From Aeromicrobium sp. Root472D3 (GTDB lineage: Bacteria; Actinomycetota; Actinomycetes; Propionibacteriales; Nocardioidaceae), in NCBI RefSeq assembly GCF_001426485.1, contig NZ_LMET01000001.1:2209306-2273305 (forward strand): DNA of 64,000 nucleotides, in the 5' to 3' direction. The notes beneath the pieces were generated by a model. It did not search any database and had not been told where the DNA came from. It worked only from the letters and a program-made list of their open reading frames with translations. The position numbers and the translations under genes were made by a program. Positions 26,547 to 39,221 of this stretch are shown here, one piece after another (the stretch's first letter is position 1; the number at the start of each line of letters is the position of its first letter).

Positions 26547-27678
26547 CGACCGAAGCCATTCTCGTCCTGGAGGACGGCCGCGTGTTCCGCGGCGAGGCGT
26601 ACGGCGCCGTCGGCGAGACGATCGGCGAGATCGTCTTCTCGACCGGCATGACCGGCTACCAGGAGACGTTGACCGATCCGTCGTACAAGGGCCAGATCGT
26701 GGCCATGACGGCACCGCACATCGGCAACACCGGCATCAACGACGAGGACTTCGAGTCGCGTCGCATCTGGGTCGACGGCTACGTCGTGCGCGACCCCGCC
26801 CGCGTCCGCAGCAGCTGGCGCGCCGACCGGTCGCTCGACGACGAGCTCGTCGCGCAGGGCGTCGTCGGCATCTCGGGCATCGACACCCGCGCGCTCACGC
26901 GCCACCTGCGCGAGCGCGGGTCGATGCGCGGTGGCATCAGCTCGGCGTCGACCGACGTCGCCTCGCTGCTCGAGCGCGTCACGGCCGCCCCGCCCATGAA
27001 GGGGGCGAACTTCCTGGCCGACGTCACGACCGAGCAGGCGTACGTCGTGCCGGCGGTGGGGGAGAAGCGCTTCACGGTCGCCGCGATCGACCTCGGCATC
27101 AAGGGCATGACCCCCCGCCGCCTCGCCGAGCGCGGCATCGAGGTCCACGTGCTGCCCGCGACGTCGACGTACGACGACGTCCGCGCGGTCGACCCCGACG
27201 GGGTCTTCATGTCGAACGGCCCCGGCGACCCGGCCTCGGCCGAGCACGCCGTCGCGCTGCTCAAGCAGGTGCTCGCCGACCGCACGCCCTACTTCGGCAT
27301 CTGCCTGGGCAACCAGGTCTTCGGCCGCGCGCTCGACCGCGGCACGTACAAGCTGGTCTACGGCCACCGCGGCATCAACCAGCCGGTGCAGGACCTCACG
27401 ACGGGCAAGGTCGAGATCACGGCGCACAACCACGGCTTCGCGGTCGACGCGCCGCTGACGGGCGAGTTCGACACCCCGTTCGGCCCCGGACGGGTCACGC
27501 ACGTGTGCCTCAACGACGACGTCGTCGAGGGCCTGGCCCTGCTCGACCAGCCGGCCTTCAGCGTCCAGTACCACCCGGAGGCCGCGGCCGGACCGCACGA
27601 CGCGGCCTACCTCTTCGACCGATTCGTGGAGCTCATGACAACTCACAAGACCGGCGCCGACGTCCAGGCAGGTGCGTA

Positions 27679-27679
<1 letters not shown>
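26543..27679 (+). CDS. carA: Carbamoyl-phosphate synthase small subunit
   Basis: The 378-residue subunit hydrolyses glutamine and passes ammonia to CarB. The N-terminal domain begins [33 protein letters not shown]. The class I amidotransferase domain has its nucleophile at Cys 254 in GICLGNQ, with the His/Glu pair in [13 protein letters not shown]. The reading GICLGNQ, where other bacteria have GICLGHQ, is frequent in actinobacteria. The carB ATG shares one base with its TAA stop. The product feeds both the pyrimidine and the arginine pathways. Confidence 0.96.
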
Positions 27680-31020
<3,341 letters not shown>

Positions 31021-31021
31021 C

Positions 31022-31855
31022 ATGTCATTCGGCTCGCGGGCGCACGTAGCGATGCAGGCGTACGGGCCCGCGTGCATCGGCATCGACCCGCACCCCTCGC
31101 TGCTCGAGCAGTGGGGCCTCGAGGACGACATCGAGGGGCTCGACCGGTTCGCCTCGACGTGCGTCGAGGCGTTCGCGGGCCGGGTCGCGTTCGTCAAGCC
31201 CCAGTCGGCGTTCTTCGAACGGTTCGGCGCCAGGGGAGTCGTGGTGCTCGAGCGGACGATCGAGGACCTGCGCCACACCGGCTCGCTCGTCGTGCTCGAC
31301 GTCAAGCGCGGCGACATCGGCTCGACGGCCCAGGCGTACGCCGACGCCTACCTCGACGACGACGCCCCGATGGCGGCCGACGCGATCACGGTCAGCCCGT
31401 TCCTCGGCTTCGGCTCGCTCGCCCCGTTCTTCGAGGTCGCCGAGAAGAACGACGCCGGCGTCTTCGTGCTGGCGCTGACCTCGAACCCGGAGGGCCCCGA
31501 CGTGCAGCACGCCGTGCGGGACGGCCGGACGGTCGCCGAGTCGGTGCTGGCCCAGCTCGCCGAGCTCAACGCGGGAGCCACCCCGATGGGGCCGTTCGGC
31601 GCCGTCGTGGGGGCCACGATCGACGATGCCGCGGCACGGCTGGTCGCGTCCGGCGGTCTCGCGATCAACGGACCCCTGCTGGTGCCGGGATACGGCGCGC
31701 AGGGCGGGACCGTCGACGACATCCGGCGCCTGTTCGGCGACGTGATGGACCAGGTGGTCCCGTCGACGTCGCGCGGTGTGCTGTCGGCCGGTCCCGACGT
31801 GTCGGCGCTCCGCGACGCCGCCGCCCGCGTCAACGCCGAACTTGTAGGGTCGTAG
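31022..31855 (+). CDS. pyrF: Orotidine-5'-phosphate decarboxylase (type 2)
   Basis: The 277-residue enzyme forms UMP from OMP. The catalytic Asp-Lys-Asp network is seen in VVLDVKRGDIGSTAQAY near residues 90-105. The long insert and the RGVLSAGP ending place it in the type 2 group typical of actinobacteria. It lies one base after the carB stop, ending the operon. pyrD, needed for the step in between, is not in this window. Confidence 0.95.
   Translation: MSFGSRAHVAMQAYGPACIGIDPHPSLLEQWGLEDDIEGLDRFASTCVEAFAGRVAFVKPQSAFFERFGARGVVVLERTIEDLRHTGSLVVLDVKRGDIGSTAQAYADAYLDDDAPMAADAITVSPFLGFGSLAPFFEVAEKNDAGVFVLALTSNPEGPDVQHAVRDGRTVAESVLAQLAELNAGATPMGPFGAVVGATIDDAAARLVASGGLAINGPLLVPGYGAQGGTVDDIRRLFGDVMDQVVPSTSRGVLSAGPDVSALRDAAARVNAELVGS
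31845..31850 (+). promoter_or_regulatory. -10 box (TAGGGT) of the lipoprotein gene, inside the pyrF end
   Basis: TAGGGT overlaps the last codons of pyrF. Transcription would start near 31857 and give a leader of about 33 nt with GAGGAGGCACCC before ATG 31890. Confidence 0.5.
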
Positions 31856-31889
31856 GGGCCCGCATGGCCACCCGACCGAGGAGGCACCC

Positions 31890-32336
31890 ATGACCAGGCG
31901 TTCCACGACCAGGACGGCCGCAGCCGTCGTCGCGACGCTCCTCGGCGCAGGCCTGCTGGGCGGGTGCGGGGGCGACAGCCCCTACTGCGCGGCGGTTAAG
32001 GAGAACCAGTCCGCCCTCGACAGCTTCGGCACGAAGGTCAGCGACAAGACCTTCGCCCGCGAGGCGAGGGCCGTCCGCGCGATCGCCGCGACGGACCCCG
32101 CGAAGGTCGGCGACGACTGGACCGCGATCGACAAGGCCATGCGCCGCGTCCTGTCGGCCCAGAAGAAGACCGGCCTGACGTTCGCCGACCTGAACGACCC
32201 GGAGCAGCGCGCGGACGCCGACAGCGGCGACCTCGAGACCGTCACCAAGGCCTACGGCGTCTTCAACGACACGGCGCAGCAGCGCAAGGCCGTCGTCGAG
32301 GACGTGGCGACGACGTGCGACGTGTCCCTCGCGTGA
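31890..32336 (+). CDS. Hypothetical lipoprotein
   Basis: The 148-residue precursor has a basic n-region (MTRRSTTRT), a hydrophobic core and a lipobox at LLGGC with the acylated Cys at residue 26. The mature part (about 120 residues) is mostly helical, with two further cysteines (SPYCAAVKE and TTCDVSLA) that could form a disulfide. No known domain is recognised. It should sit on the outer face of the membrane. A good Shine-Dalgarno sequence (GAGGAGG) precedes ATG 31890. It interrupts the usual pyrF-mihF order. Confidence 0.75.
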   Translation: MTRRSTTRTAAAVVATLLGAGLLGGCGGDSPYCAAVKENQSALDSFGTKVSDKTFAREARAVRAIAATDPAKVGDDWTAIDKAMRRVLSAQKKTGLTFADLNDPEQRADADSGDLETVTKAYGVFNDTAQQRKAVVEDVATTCDVSLA

Positions 32337-32370
32337 TCCGCCCGACCGCAACCGCCCGAGAGGTGACCCC

Positions 32371-32718
32371 GTGGCACTCCCGATCCTGACCCCCGACCAG
32401 CGCCGGGCCGCGCTCCAGAAGGCCGCGGCCGCCCGGCAGGCGCGCGCCGACGTCAAGGTGCGCCTGAAGGCCGCCGAGACGACCCTGGCCGCGGTCATCG
32501 ACGAGTCCCGCTCCGACGAGGTCGTCGCCAAGCTGCGGGTCGTCGACCTGCTGCAGGCGATGCCGGGCGTCGGTGCCGTGCGCGCCCGGGAGATCATGCA
32601 GCGCATCGGCATCGCCGACAGCCGGCGCCTGCGGGGCCTGGGCGCCAAGCAGGTCGAGGGCCTGCTCGCCGAGTTCGCCGACCGTCCCGGCCGCGCGGGC
32701 GGGGTCGGCCGTGGCTGA
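32371..32718 (+). CDS. mihF: Integration host factor, actinobacterial type
   Basis: The 115-residue protein is the actinobacterial nucleoid protein (mIHF/sIHF), unrelated in fold to the HU-type IHF. The N-terminal long helix ([28 protein letters not shown]) and the helix-two-turn-helix DNA-binding motif [22 protein letters not shown] at residues 61-82 are clear. It binds and bends DNA without strong sequence preference. The position ahead of gmk is conserved. It starts at GTG 32371 after CCGAGAGGTGACCCC; gmk starts eight bases before its stop. Confidence 0.95.
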   Translation: MALPILTPDQRRAALQKAAAARQARADVKVRLKAAETTLAAVIDESRSDEVVAKLRVVDLLQAMPGVGAVRAREIMQRIGIADSRRLRGLGAKQVEGLLAEFADRPGRAGGVGRG

Positions 32719-33307
32719 GACCGTCGACGCCGCACGCCGGTCGCGTCTCGTCGTGCTGGCCGGGCCCACCGCGGTCGGCAAGGGGACCGTGGCCGCCTGC
32801 GTGCGCGAGCAGCACCCCGACATCTGGATCTCGGTCTCGGTCACGACGCGGCCCGCCCGACCCGGCGAGGTCGACGGCGTCCACTACCACTTCATCTCCG
32901 ACGACGAGTTCGACCGGCTCGTCGCCGAGGACGGCCTGCTGGAGTGGGCCGTCGTGCACAGCGCGGCCCGCTACGGCACCCCGCGCGCGCAGGTCGAGGA
33001 GCACCTCGCCGCCGGCGTGCCCGCCCTGCTCGAGATCGACCTGCAGGGTGCACGCCAGGTGCGACGCACGATGCCCGACGCGCTGATGTGCTTCCTCAAG
33101 CCGCCGAGCTTCGAGGAGCTCGAGCGCCGGCTGGTCGGCCGCGGCACCGAGGGGCCCGAGGAGCGCGAGCGTCGCCTGGTGACGGCGCGCACCGAGCTGG
33201 CGGCCGAGTCGGAGTTCGACGTGACGATCGTCAACACCGACGTCCGTGCGGCGTGCGATGAATTGGTAGACTTGTTCAGATCCGGCTCCGGCCAGTCACG
33301 TTCCTGA
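32711..33307 (+). CDS. gmk: Guanylate kinase
   Basis: The 198-residue enzyme phosphorylates GMP to GDP. The P-loop is GPTAVGKGT at residues 18-26; [23 protein letters not shown] binds GMP, and [14 protein letters not shown] is the Walker B region. GTG 32711 lies within the mihF end, so translation is coupled. Its 3-prime end contains the AT-rich stretch GATGAATTGGTAGACTTG, which looks like a promoter for rpoZ. Confidence 0.95.
   Translation: MAETVDAARRSRLVVLAGPTAVGKGTVAACVREQHPDIWISVSVTTRPARPGEVDGVHYHFISDDEFDRLVAEDGLLEWAVVHSAARYGTPRAQVEEHLAAGVPALLEIDLQGARQVRRTMPDALMCFLKPPSFEELERRLVGRGTEGPEERERRLVTARTELAAESEFDVTIVNTDVRAACDELVDLFRSGSGQSRS
33267..33272 (+). promoter_or_regulatory. -10 box (TAGACT) for rpoZ inside gmk
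   Basis: TAGACT is preceded by AATTGG and lies about 82 bp before GTG 33355. The AT-rich surroundings stand out against the GC-rich gmk codons. Confidence 0.45.
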
Positions 33308-33354
33308 GCGAACCACCGGGTCATCCAACCGTCTTCTTCATTCTGTGAGGCTCT

Positions 33355-33660
33355 GTGTCCACGACACGTTCGACCGCCATCGGCATCACCAACCCGCCCC
33401 TCGACGACCTGCTCGAGAAGGCCGACAGCAAGTACAAGCTGGTCCTCTACAGCGCCAAGCGGGCCCGTCAGATCAACGCGTACTACTCGCAGCTCGGCGA
33501 GGGCCTGCTCGAGTACGTCGGCCCGCTGCTCGAGACCGGCGTGCAGGAGAAGCCGCTGTCGATCGCGCTGCGCGAGATCAACGCCGACCTGCTGACGGTC
33601 GAGGACATCGACCCCGAGGCCGAGGCGGCCGCGGCCGCCGCAGCCGCCGAGAAGGCCTGA
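33355..33660 (+). CDS. rpoZ: DNA-directed RNA polymerase subunit omega
   Basis: The 101-residue subunit helps assemble beta-prime into RNA polymerase. It has the actinobacterial omega core [32 protein letters not shown], the later [16 protein letters not shown] and a poly-Ala/Glu tail ([14 protein letters not shown]). It starts at GTG 33355, which codes for [10 protein letters not shown] and follows GTGAGGCTCT. The gene lies between gmk and coaBC, a conserved position. Confidence 0.95.
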   Translation: MSTTRSTAIGITNPPLDDLLEKADSKYKLVLYSAKRARQINAYYSQLGEGLLEYVGPLLETGVQEKPLSIALREINADLLTVEDIDPEAEAAAAAAAAEKA

Positions 33661-33683
33661 CCCACCCCCGGGCGGTCACGTCG

Positions 33684-34895
33684 ATGACCACGGAAGTCGT
33701 CCTCGGGGTCTCCGGCGGCATCGCGTCCTACAAGGCCGCCGAGCTGCTGAGGCTGTTCACCGAGTCGGGCCACAGCGTCCGCGTCGTCCCCACCGCGTCG
33801 TCCCTGCACTTCGTGGGGGCGGCCACGTGGGAGGCGCTCAGCGGCAAGCCCGTGCAGGTCGGCGTGTTCGAGCACGTCGACGAGGTCGCGCACGTGCGCA
33901 TCGGCCGTGCGGCCGACCTCGTCGTCGTGGCACCCGCGACGGCCAACCTGCTCGCCAAGGCGGCGCACGGCCTGGCTGACGACCTGCTGACCACGACGCT
34001 GCTGACGGCGACGTGCCCCGTCATGTTCGTCCCCGCGATGCACACCGAGATGTGGGAGAACGCGGCGACTCAGGCCAACGTCGCGATCCTGCGCGAGCGC
34101 GGCCACGTCGTCGTCGAGCCCGCGGTCGGGCGCCTCACCGGCGCCGACACCGGCAAGGGCCGGCTGCCCGATCCGGCCGACATCTTCGCCGCGGCGCGCA
34201 CCCTGCTCGACGACCGCCCGCGCGACCTGGCCGGGCGGCACGTCGTCGTCTCGGCCGGCGGCACCCGCGAGTTCCTCGACCCCGTGCGGTTCCTCGGCAA
34301 CCGGTCGTCCGGACGGCAGGGGTTCGCCCTCGCCGAGGCCGCCGTGGCACGGGGCGCGCGGGTCACGGTCGTCGCGGCCAACGTCGAGCTGGCGGCGCCC
34401 GTCGGGGTCGACGTCGTGACGGTCGTCAGCACCGAGGACCTGCGCCGCGAGGTGCACCGCGCCAGCGCCGACGCCGACGCGGTCGTGATGGCCGCGGCCC
34501 CGGCCGACTTCCGGCCCGCCGAGTTCGTCGACGCGAAGATCAAGAAGACCCCCGGCGGCACGGCGCCCGAGATCCACCTCGTCGAGAACCCCGACATCCT
34601 CGTCGAGCTCGTCGCGGCACGGGGCGACGCCTCTCGCCGTCCCGTCATCGTCGGCTTCGCCGCCGAGACCGGCGACGCCGGTGCGACGGTCCTCGAGCAC
34701 GCCCGCGCCAAGCTGGCCCGCAAGGGCTGCGACCTGCTGGTCGTCAACGACGTCAGCGACGGCAAGGTGTTCGGGCGCGACGACACCGAGGCCGCCGTGC
34801 TCGGGGCCGACGGCTCGGTCGTCGAGGTGCCCCCGGGGCCCAAGACCGCCCTCGCCCACAGCATCTGGGATGCCGTCGTCCAGCGCTTGGCATGA
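33684..34895 (+). CDS. coaBC: Bifunctional phosphopantothenoylcysteine decarboxylase / phosphopantothenate--cysteine ligase
   Basis: The 403-residue enzyme performs two steps of coenzyme A synthesis. The N-terminal flavoprotein (CoaC) domain shows [16 protein letters not shown] for FMN binding, [23 protein letters not shown] with the catalytic His, and [13 protein letters not shown]. The C-terminal CoaB domain from about residue 180 has [23 protein letters not shown] and AAPADFRP, with KIKK as nucleotide-binding residues. The loop [13 protein letters not shown] has no Cys, whereas E. coli Dfp has its catalytic Cys in the equivalent place. Mycobacterial sequences I recall share this form. Confidence 0.94.
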   Translation: MTTEVVLGVSGGIASYKAAELLRLFTESGHSVRVVPTASSLHFVGAATWEALSGKPVQVGVFEHVDEVAHVRIGRAADLVVVAPATANLLAKAAHGLADDLLTTTLLTATCPVMFVPAMHTEMWENAATQANVAILRERGHVVVEPAVGRLTGADTGKGRLPDPADIFAAARTLLDDRPRDLAGRHVVVSAGGTREFLDPVRFLGNRSSGRQGFALAEAAVARGARVTVVAANVELAAPVGVDVVTVVSTEDLRREVHRASADADAVVMAAAPADFRPAEFVDAKIKKTPGGTAPEIHLVENPDILVELVAARGDASRRPVIVGFAAETGDAGATVLEHARAKLARKGCDLLVVNDVSDGKVFGRDDTEAAVLGADGSVVEVPPGPKTALAHSIWDAVVQRLA

Positions 34896-34921
34896 CCGAA
34901 ACCACCGGGCTTCTCGCTCGT

Positions 34922-34927
34922 TACACT
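34922..34927 (+). promoter_or_regulatory. -10 box (TACACT) of metK
   Basis: TACACT lies in the AT-richer gap before metK and would give a leader of about 23 nt containing the Shine-Dalgarno sequence CAGGAGAAAA. Confidence 0.5.
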
Positions 34928-34956
34928 GTCGAACAGACCTCAACCCAGGAGAAAAT

Positions 34957-36150
34957 GTGAGCCGCTTCTTCACGTCCGAGTCCGTGACCGAAGGTCACCC
35001 GGACAAGATCGCCGACCAGATCAGCGACAGCGTCCTCGACGCCCTGCTGGCCCAGGATCCCAAGAGCCGGGTGGCGTGCGAGACGTTCATCACGACGGGT
35101 CTGATCGTCGTCGGCGGCGAGGTCACCACCGAGGCGTACGCCGACATCGCCAAGATCGCGCGCGACCGCGTCCTCGAGATCGGCTACGACTCGTCGGTCA
35201 AGGGCTTCGACGGTGGCTCGTGCGGCGTCCAGATCACGCTCGACGCGCAGTCGCCCGACATCGCCCAGGGCGTCGACACCGCGTTCGAGGGCCGCTCCGA
35301 GGGCTCGGCCGACCCGCTCGACCTGCAGGGTGCGGGCGACCAGGGCCTCATGTTCGGCTTCGCGGTCGACGAGACCCCCGAGCTGATGCCGCTGCCGATC
35401 ACGATCGCGCACCGCCTCGCCGAGCAGCTCACGGCCGTCCGCAAGGACGGCACGCTGGCCTACCTGCGTCCCGACGGCAAGACCCAGGTCACGGTCGAGT
35501 ACGACGAGAACGACAAGCCCGTCCGCGTCGACACCGTCGTGCTGTCCACGCAGCACGAGGAGGGCATCGACCTCGAGAACCAGCTGACGTCCGACATCAA
35601 GAAGCACGTCGTCGACGTCGTCCTGGCCCACTTCGACGTCGACACCAGCGACTACCGCCTGCTGGTCAACCCGACCGGCAAGTTCGTCATCGGCGGACCC
35701 ATGGGCGACGTCGGCCTGACCGGCCGCAAGATCATCGTCGACACCTACGGCGGCTACGCCCGTCACGGTGGCGGTGCCTTCTCGGGCAAGGACCCGAGCA
35801 AGGTCGACCGCTCGGCCGCCTACGCGATGCGCTGGGTCGCCAAGAACATCGTCGCCGCCGGCCTGGCCAGCAAGGTCGAGGTGCAGGTCGCGTACGCGAT
35901 CGGCAAGGCGCACCCGGTGGGCTTCTACGTCGAGGCCTTCGGCACCGAGACGGTCCCCGTCGACAAGATCCGCGACGCCGTGCTCGAGGTCTTCGACCTG
36001 CGCCCTGCCGCGATCATCCGCGACCTCGACCTGCTGAAGCCGATCTACGCGCAGACCGCCGCGTACGGCCACTTCGGCCGCGAGCTGCCCGGCGTCGTGT
36101 GGGAGACCACCGACCGCGCCGAGGCGCTCAAGGCCGCTGCCGGCGCCTGA
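34957..36150 (+). CDS. metK: S-adenosylmethionine synthase
   Basis: The 397-residue enzyme makes SAM from methionine and ATP. Family signatures are [19 protein letters not shown] at the start, [12 protein letters not shown] in the middle and [20 protein letters not shown] chose GTG 34957 after AGGAGAAAAT; the ATG at 34955 overlaps it but is followed directly by TGA. Length is normal. A 10-bp hairpin 13 bp downstream probably ends the transcript. Confidence 0.96.
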   Translation: MSRFFTSESVTEGHPDKIADQISDSVLDALLAQDPKSRVACETFITTGLIVVGGEVTTEAYADIAKIARDRVLEIGYDSSVKGFDGGSCGVQITLDAQSPDIAQGVDTAFEGRSEGSADPLDLQGAGDQGLMFGFAVDETPELMPLPITIAHRLAEQLTAVRKDGTLAYLRPDGKTQVTVEYDENDKPVRVDTVVLSTQHEEGIDLENQLTSDIKKHVVDVVLAHFDVDTSDYRLLVNPTGKFVIGGPMGDVGLTGRKIIVDTYGGYARHGGGAFSGKDPSKVDRSAAYAMRWVAKNIVAAGLASKVEVQVAYAIGKAHPVGFYVEAFGTETVPVDKIRDAVLEVFDLRPAAIIRDLDLLKPIYAQTAAYGHFGRELPGVVWETTDRAEALKAAAGA

Positions 36151-36162
36151 TCGCACGACTCC

Positions 36163-36196
36163 ACGACGCCCCTGCCCGTCCGGGTGGGGGCGTCGT
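36163..36196 (+). terminator. Hairpin after metK
   Basis: ACGACGCCCC (36163-36172) pairs perfectly with GGGGCGTCGT (36187-36196) around a 14-nt loop. No T-run follows, which is common for GC-rich actinobacterial terminators. Confidence 0.5.
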
Positions 36197-36214
36197 CGTG
36201 TCGGCGGCGGCTGG

Positions 36215-36220
36215 TAGAAC
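36215..36220 (+). promoter_or_regulatory. Possible -10 box (TAGAAC) of priA, leaderless type
   Basis: TAGAAC lies six bases before GTG 36227. It lacks the T at position 6, so the match is weak, but spacing agrees with the other leaderless units. Confidence 0.35.
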
Positions 36221-36226
36221 AGCAGC

Positions 36227-38230
36227 GTGACGACGGGGGAGACGGACGGGGCAGGTGGCGCGGCCGAGCAGCTGTCGCTCGTGCCGGCTCCCGCGCCCGA
36301 ACCCGTCGCCGACCCGCGGCCGACCGCGGTCGTGCGCCCGGTCGCGCAGGTCGTGGTCGACTCCGGGCTCGCCCACCTCGACCGCTCGTTCGACTACGCC
36401 GTCCCGGCCGAGCTCGACCTGCAGACCGTGCCGGGCTGCCGGGTCAAGGTCCGGTTCGCCGGTCGCCTCGTCGACGGCTTCGTGGTCGAGCGGGTCGACC
36501 GCTCCGAGCACGCGGGCCGCCTGGCGCCGATCGCGAAGGTCGTCTCGTCCGAGGTCGTCCTGACCCCCGAGGTGCTCGACCTGGCGCGCGCCGTCGCGGA
36601 CCGCTACGCCGGGGTGCTGGGCGACGTCCTGCGCCTGGCGATCCCACCGCGGCACGCCCGGGCCGAGAAGGCGCCGCGGCCGGTGCCCGGGGCGGACGAT
36701 CACGTGGCGGTCGCGAGCCTCGACGGGTGGCAGACGTACGTCCACGGCCTCGGCTTCGTCACGTCGCTGCAGGCCGGCGAGCGCCCCCGGGCGTGGTGGA
36801 CCGCGGTGCCGGGCGACGACCCCGCCCGCCTCGTCGCCGAGGCGGTGCTGGCGACGCTCGCCTCGGGGCGCGGCTCCGTCGTGTGCGTGCCCGACGTCCG
36901 TGACGTGGCGCGGTGGGACGCCGTCTTCGGCGGTGTGCTCGGCCCCGGTCGCCACGTCGTGCTGACCGCCGCGCAGCCCGCCGAGCGGCGCTACCGCTCG
37001 TTCCTCGCGGCGGCCCGCGGGGACGTCCGCGTCGTGCTCGGCACCCGTGCCGCGGCGCTGGCCCCCGTCGCCGACCTGGGCCTGGTCGCGATGTGGGACG
37101 ACGGCGACGACCTGTTCGCCGAGCCGCGCGCGCCCTACCCGCACGCCCGCGAGGTGCTGCTGCTGCGGGCCGCACGCCAGGGCGCCGCCGTCCTGGTGGG
37201 CGGATACGCGCGCACCGCCGAGGGGCAGTCGCTGGTCGAGTCGGGCTGGTGCACCGAGCTGGCCGCCGAGCAGCGGGTGCGCCGGCGCGCGTGGCCCCAG
37301 CTCGAGGTCACCGACGGATCGGTCGACGGCGCCGCTCCCGTGCGCCTGCCGCAGCAGGCCTTCCGGGCCATCCGGGCGTCCGAGGGATCCGTGCTGATCC
37401 AGGTGCCGCGGCGCGGCTACCGCGACGTCCTGGTGTGCCAGACGTGCCGCGAGCCGGCCCGCTGCGCCGCGTGCCAGGGCCCGCTCGGCCAGCCGTCGGC
37501 GTCGGCGCCGGTCGCGTGCCGCTGGTGCGGACGCGAGGCCTCGCCGTGGCAGTGCCCCCACTGCCGCGGCACGACGCTGCGGTCGCCGGTCGTCGGAGCG
37601 CTGCGGACGGCCGAGGAGTTCGCGCGCGCATTCCCTGACCGCGAGGTCGTCACGTCGGGCGGCGCGACGGTGCTCGACGACCTGCCCGCGGGCCGCCGCA
37701 TCGTGCTGTCGACCCCGGGGGCCGAGCCGCACGTCGAGGGGGGCTACGACGCCGTCATCCTGCTCGACACGTGGCTGATGCTGGGCCGCGAGGACGTCCG
37801 CGTCGACGAGGAGTCGCACCGGCGCTGGTTCAACGCCCTTGCCCTGGCCCGGCCGGGTGGTCGAGCCGTGGCGATCGGCGACCCCCAGACCTTGCAGGCG
37901 CTCGTGCGTGCCGACCCCGCGGGCTTCGCGGCCCGTGAGCTCGCGAGCCGCACCGAGACGCACCTGCCGCCGGCGGCGCGCCTGGTGACGGTCGACGGAC
38001 CCGACGACGTCCTGGCCGAGCTCACCCTGCGCGCCTGGACGCCGCACACCGAGGTGCTGGGCCCGGTGCCGGTCGACCAGCGCTCGCCCGACGCGGGGCA
38101 GCGGCTCATCCTGCGGGCCCCGCGTCGCGAGGGTGCGGCCCTGGCGGGCGATCTCGCGTCCGTCGCCGCCGAGCGCAGCGCCGCGAAGCTCCCGGGCCTG
38201 CGGGTCCAGGTCGACCCGCCGACGTTCTAG
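36227..38230 (+). CDS. priA: PriA-like primosomal protein N', helicase motifs degenerate
   Basis: The 667-residue protein has the PriA N-terminal DNA-binding domain (VAQVVVDSGLAHLDRSFDYAVPAEL...GCRVKVRFAGRLVDGFVV). The central zinc-binding part has eight cysteines (CQTCREPARCAAC, CRWCG, CPHC), followed by the C-terminal domain. The helicase motifs are missing: there is no GxTGSGKT Walker A, and WDDGDDLFAEPRAPY stands where DEEH..SYK is expected. Actinobacterial PriA proteins are generally annotated as probable PriA because of this loss. It may still load the replisome without unwinding. Full length and in frame, so not a pseudogene. Confidence 0.9.
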   Translation: MTTGETDGAGGAAEQLSLVPAPAPEPVADPRPTAVVRPVAQVVVDSGLAHLDRSFDYAVPAELDLQTVPGCRVKVRFAGRLVDGFVVERVDRSEHAGRLAPIAKVVSSEVVLTPEVLDLARAVADRYAGVLGDVLRLAIPPRHARAEKAPRPVPGADDHVAVASLDGWQTYVHGLGFVTSLQAGERPRAWWTAVPGDDPARLVAEAVLATLASGRGSVVCVPDVRDVARWDAVFGGVLGPGRHVVLTAAQPAERRYRSFLAAARGDVRVVLGTRAAALAPVADLGLVAMWDDGDDLFAEPRAPYPHAREVLLLRAARQGAAVLVGGYARTAEGQSLVESGWCTELAAEQRVRRRAWPQLEVTDGSVDGAAPVRLPQQAFRAIRASEGSVLIQVPRRGYRDVLVCQTCREPARCAACQGPLGQPSASAPVACRWCGREASPWQCPHCRGTTLRSPVVGALRTAEEFARAFPDREVVTSGGATVLDDLPAGRRIVLSTPGAEPHVEGGYDAVILLDTWLMLGREDVRVDEESHRRWFNALALARPGGRAVAIGDPQTLQALVRADPAGFAARELASRTETHLPPAARLVTVDGPDDVLAELTLRAWTPHTEVLGPVPVDQRSPDAGQRLILRAPRREGAALAGDLASVAAERSAAKLPGLRVQVDPPTF

Positions 38231-38266
38231 TCCCACCGCCCCGGGAGGGGGTCGCGCCGCGGCGCC

Positions 38267-38272
38267 TAGACT
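38267..38272 (+). promoter_or_regulatory. -10 box (TAGACT) of fmt, leaderless type
   Basis: TAGACT ends seven bases before GTG 38280, with no Shine-Dalgarno sequence between. Confidence 0.6.
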
Positions 38273-38279
38273 CGGCCGG

Positions 38280-39221
38280 GTGAGAATCGTCTTCGCAGGA
38301 ACCCCCGAGACGGCGCTCCCGTCCCTCGAGGCGCTGGTGGCGAGTCGTCACGACGTCGTCGCCGTCGTGACGCGTCCCGACGCCCCCGCGGGCCGGGGCC
38401 GCACGCTGACCCCGTCGCCCGTCGCGGTGGCGGCCGAGGCGCACGGCATCGAGGTGCTCAAGCCCGCCAAGCCGTCCGACCCCGCGTTCATGGACCGGCT
38501 GCGCGAGCTGGCCCCCGACTGCGTCCCGATCGTCGCGTACGGCGCGCTGATCCGCCGCGAGGCGCTCGACGTCCCGCGCTTCGGCTGGATCAACCTGCAC
38601 TTCTCGGTCCTGCCGTCGTGGCGCGGTGCCGCCCCGGTGCAGCGGGCCATCATGGCCGGCGACGAGGTCACGGGCGCGACGGTCTTCAGCCTCGTCGAGG
38701 AGCTCGACGCCGGGCCCGTGCTGGGCACCATCACCGAGCTGATCCGCGACGACGACACGACCGCCGAGCTGCTCGAGCGGCTCGCCGACTGGGGCAGCCG
38801 CCTGCTGGTCGACGTCGTCGACCACATCGAGGACGGCGACATCGCCGCGGTGCCGCAGCCCGACGAGAACATCTCGTTCGCGCCCAAGCTGTCGACCGAC
38901 GAGGCGCGCATCGACTGGAGCCGCCCGGCCTTCGCGATCGATCGCCACATCCGGGGGTGCACGCCGGCTCCCGGCGCGTGGACGACGCTGGCGGGCGACC
39001 GGGTCAAGATCGGGCCCGCGACGATCGCCGACGAGCGCACGCTCGAGCCCGGACGCGTCCGCGTGGGCAAGCGCGAGGTGCGCGTCGGCACGTCCACGAC
39101 CGACCTGGTGCTGGGCGACGTGCAGGCCGTCGGCAAGAAGCGCATGGCGGCCGCCGACTGGGGCCGCGGTGCGTCCCTGGGCGACGTCGTCTCGTTCGAC
39201 GCGCCGGCGGTGACCCCGTGA
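38280..39221 (+). CDS. fmt: Methionyl-tRNA formyltransferase
   Basis: The 313-residue enzyme formylates initiator Met-tRNA with 10-formyl-THF. The N-terminal formyltransferase domain has VRIVFAGTPETALPSLEALV, VVAYGALI and the catalytic block INLHFSVLPSWRGAAPVQRAI, with the Asp in SLVEELDAGPV. A C-terminal OB-fold (KIGPATI..., GKREVRVGTSTTDLVLGDVQ) binds tRNA. GTG 38280 matches homologue starts. rsmB overlaps it by GTGA. Confidence 0.95.
   Translation: MRIVFAGTPETALPSLEALVASRHDVVAVVTRPDAPAGRGRTLTPSPVAVAAEAHGIEVLKPAKPSDPAFMDRLRELAPDCVPIVAYGALIRREALDVPRFGWINLHFSVLPSWRGAAPVQRAIMAGDEVTGATVFSLVEELDAGPVLGTITELIRDDDTTAELLERLADWGSRLLVDVVDHIEDGDIAAVPQPDENISFAPKLSTDEARIDWSRPAFAIDRHIRGCTPAPGAWTTLAGDRVKIGPATIADERTLEPGRVRVGKREVRVGTSTTDLVLGDVQAVGKKRMAAADWGRGASLGDVVSFDAPAVTP

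Noticed and set aside
36227..38230. priA as a decaying pseudogene
   Set aside because: The frame is full length, cysteines and terminal domains are intact, and loss of helicase motifs is general in actinobacterial PriA.
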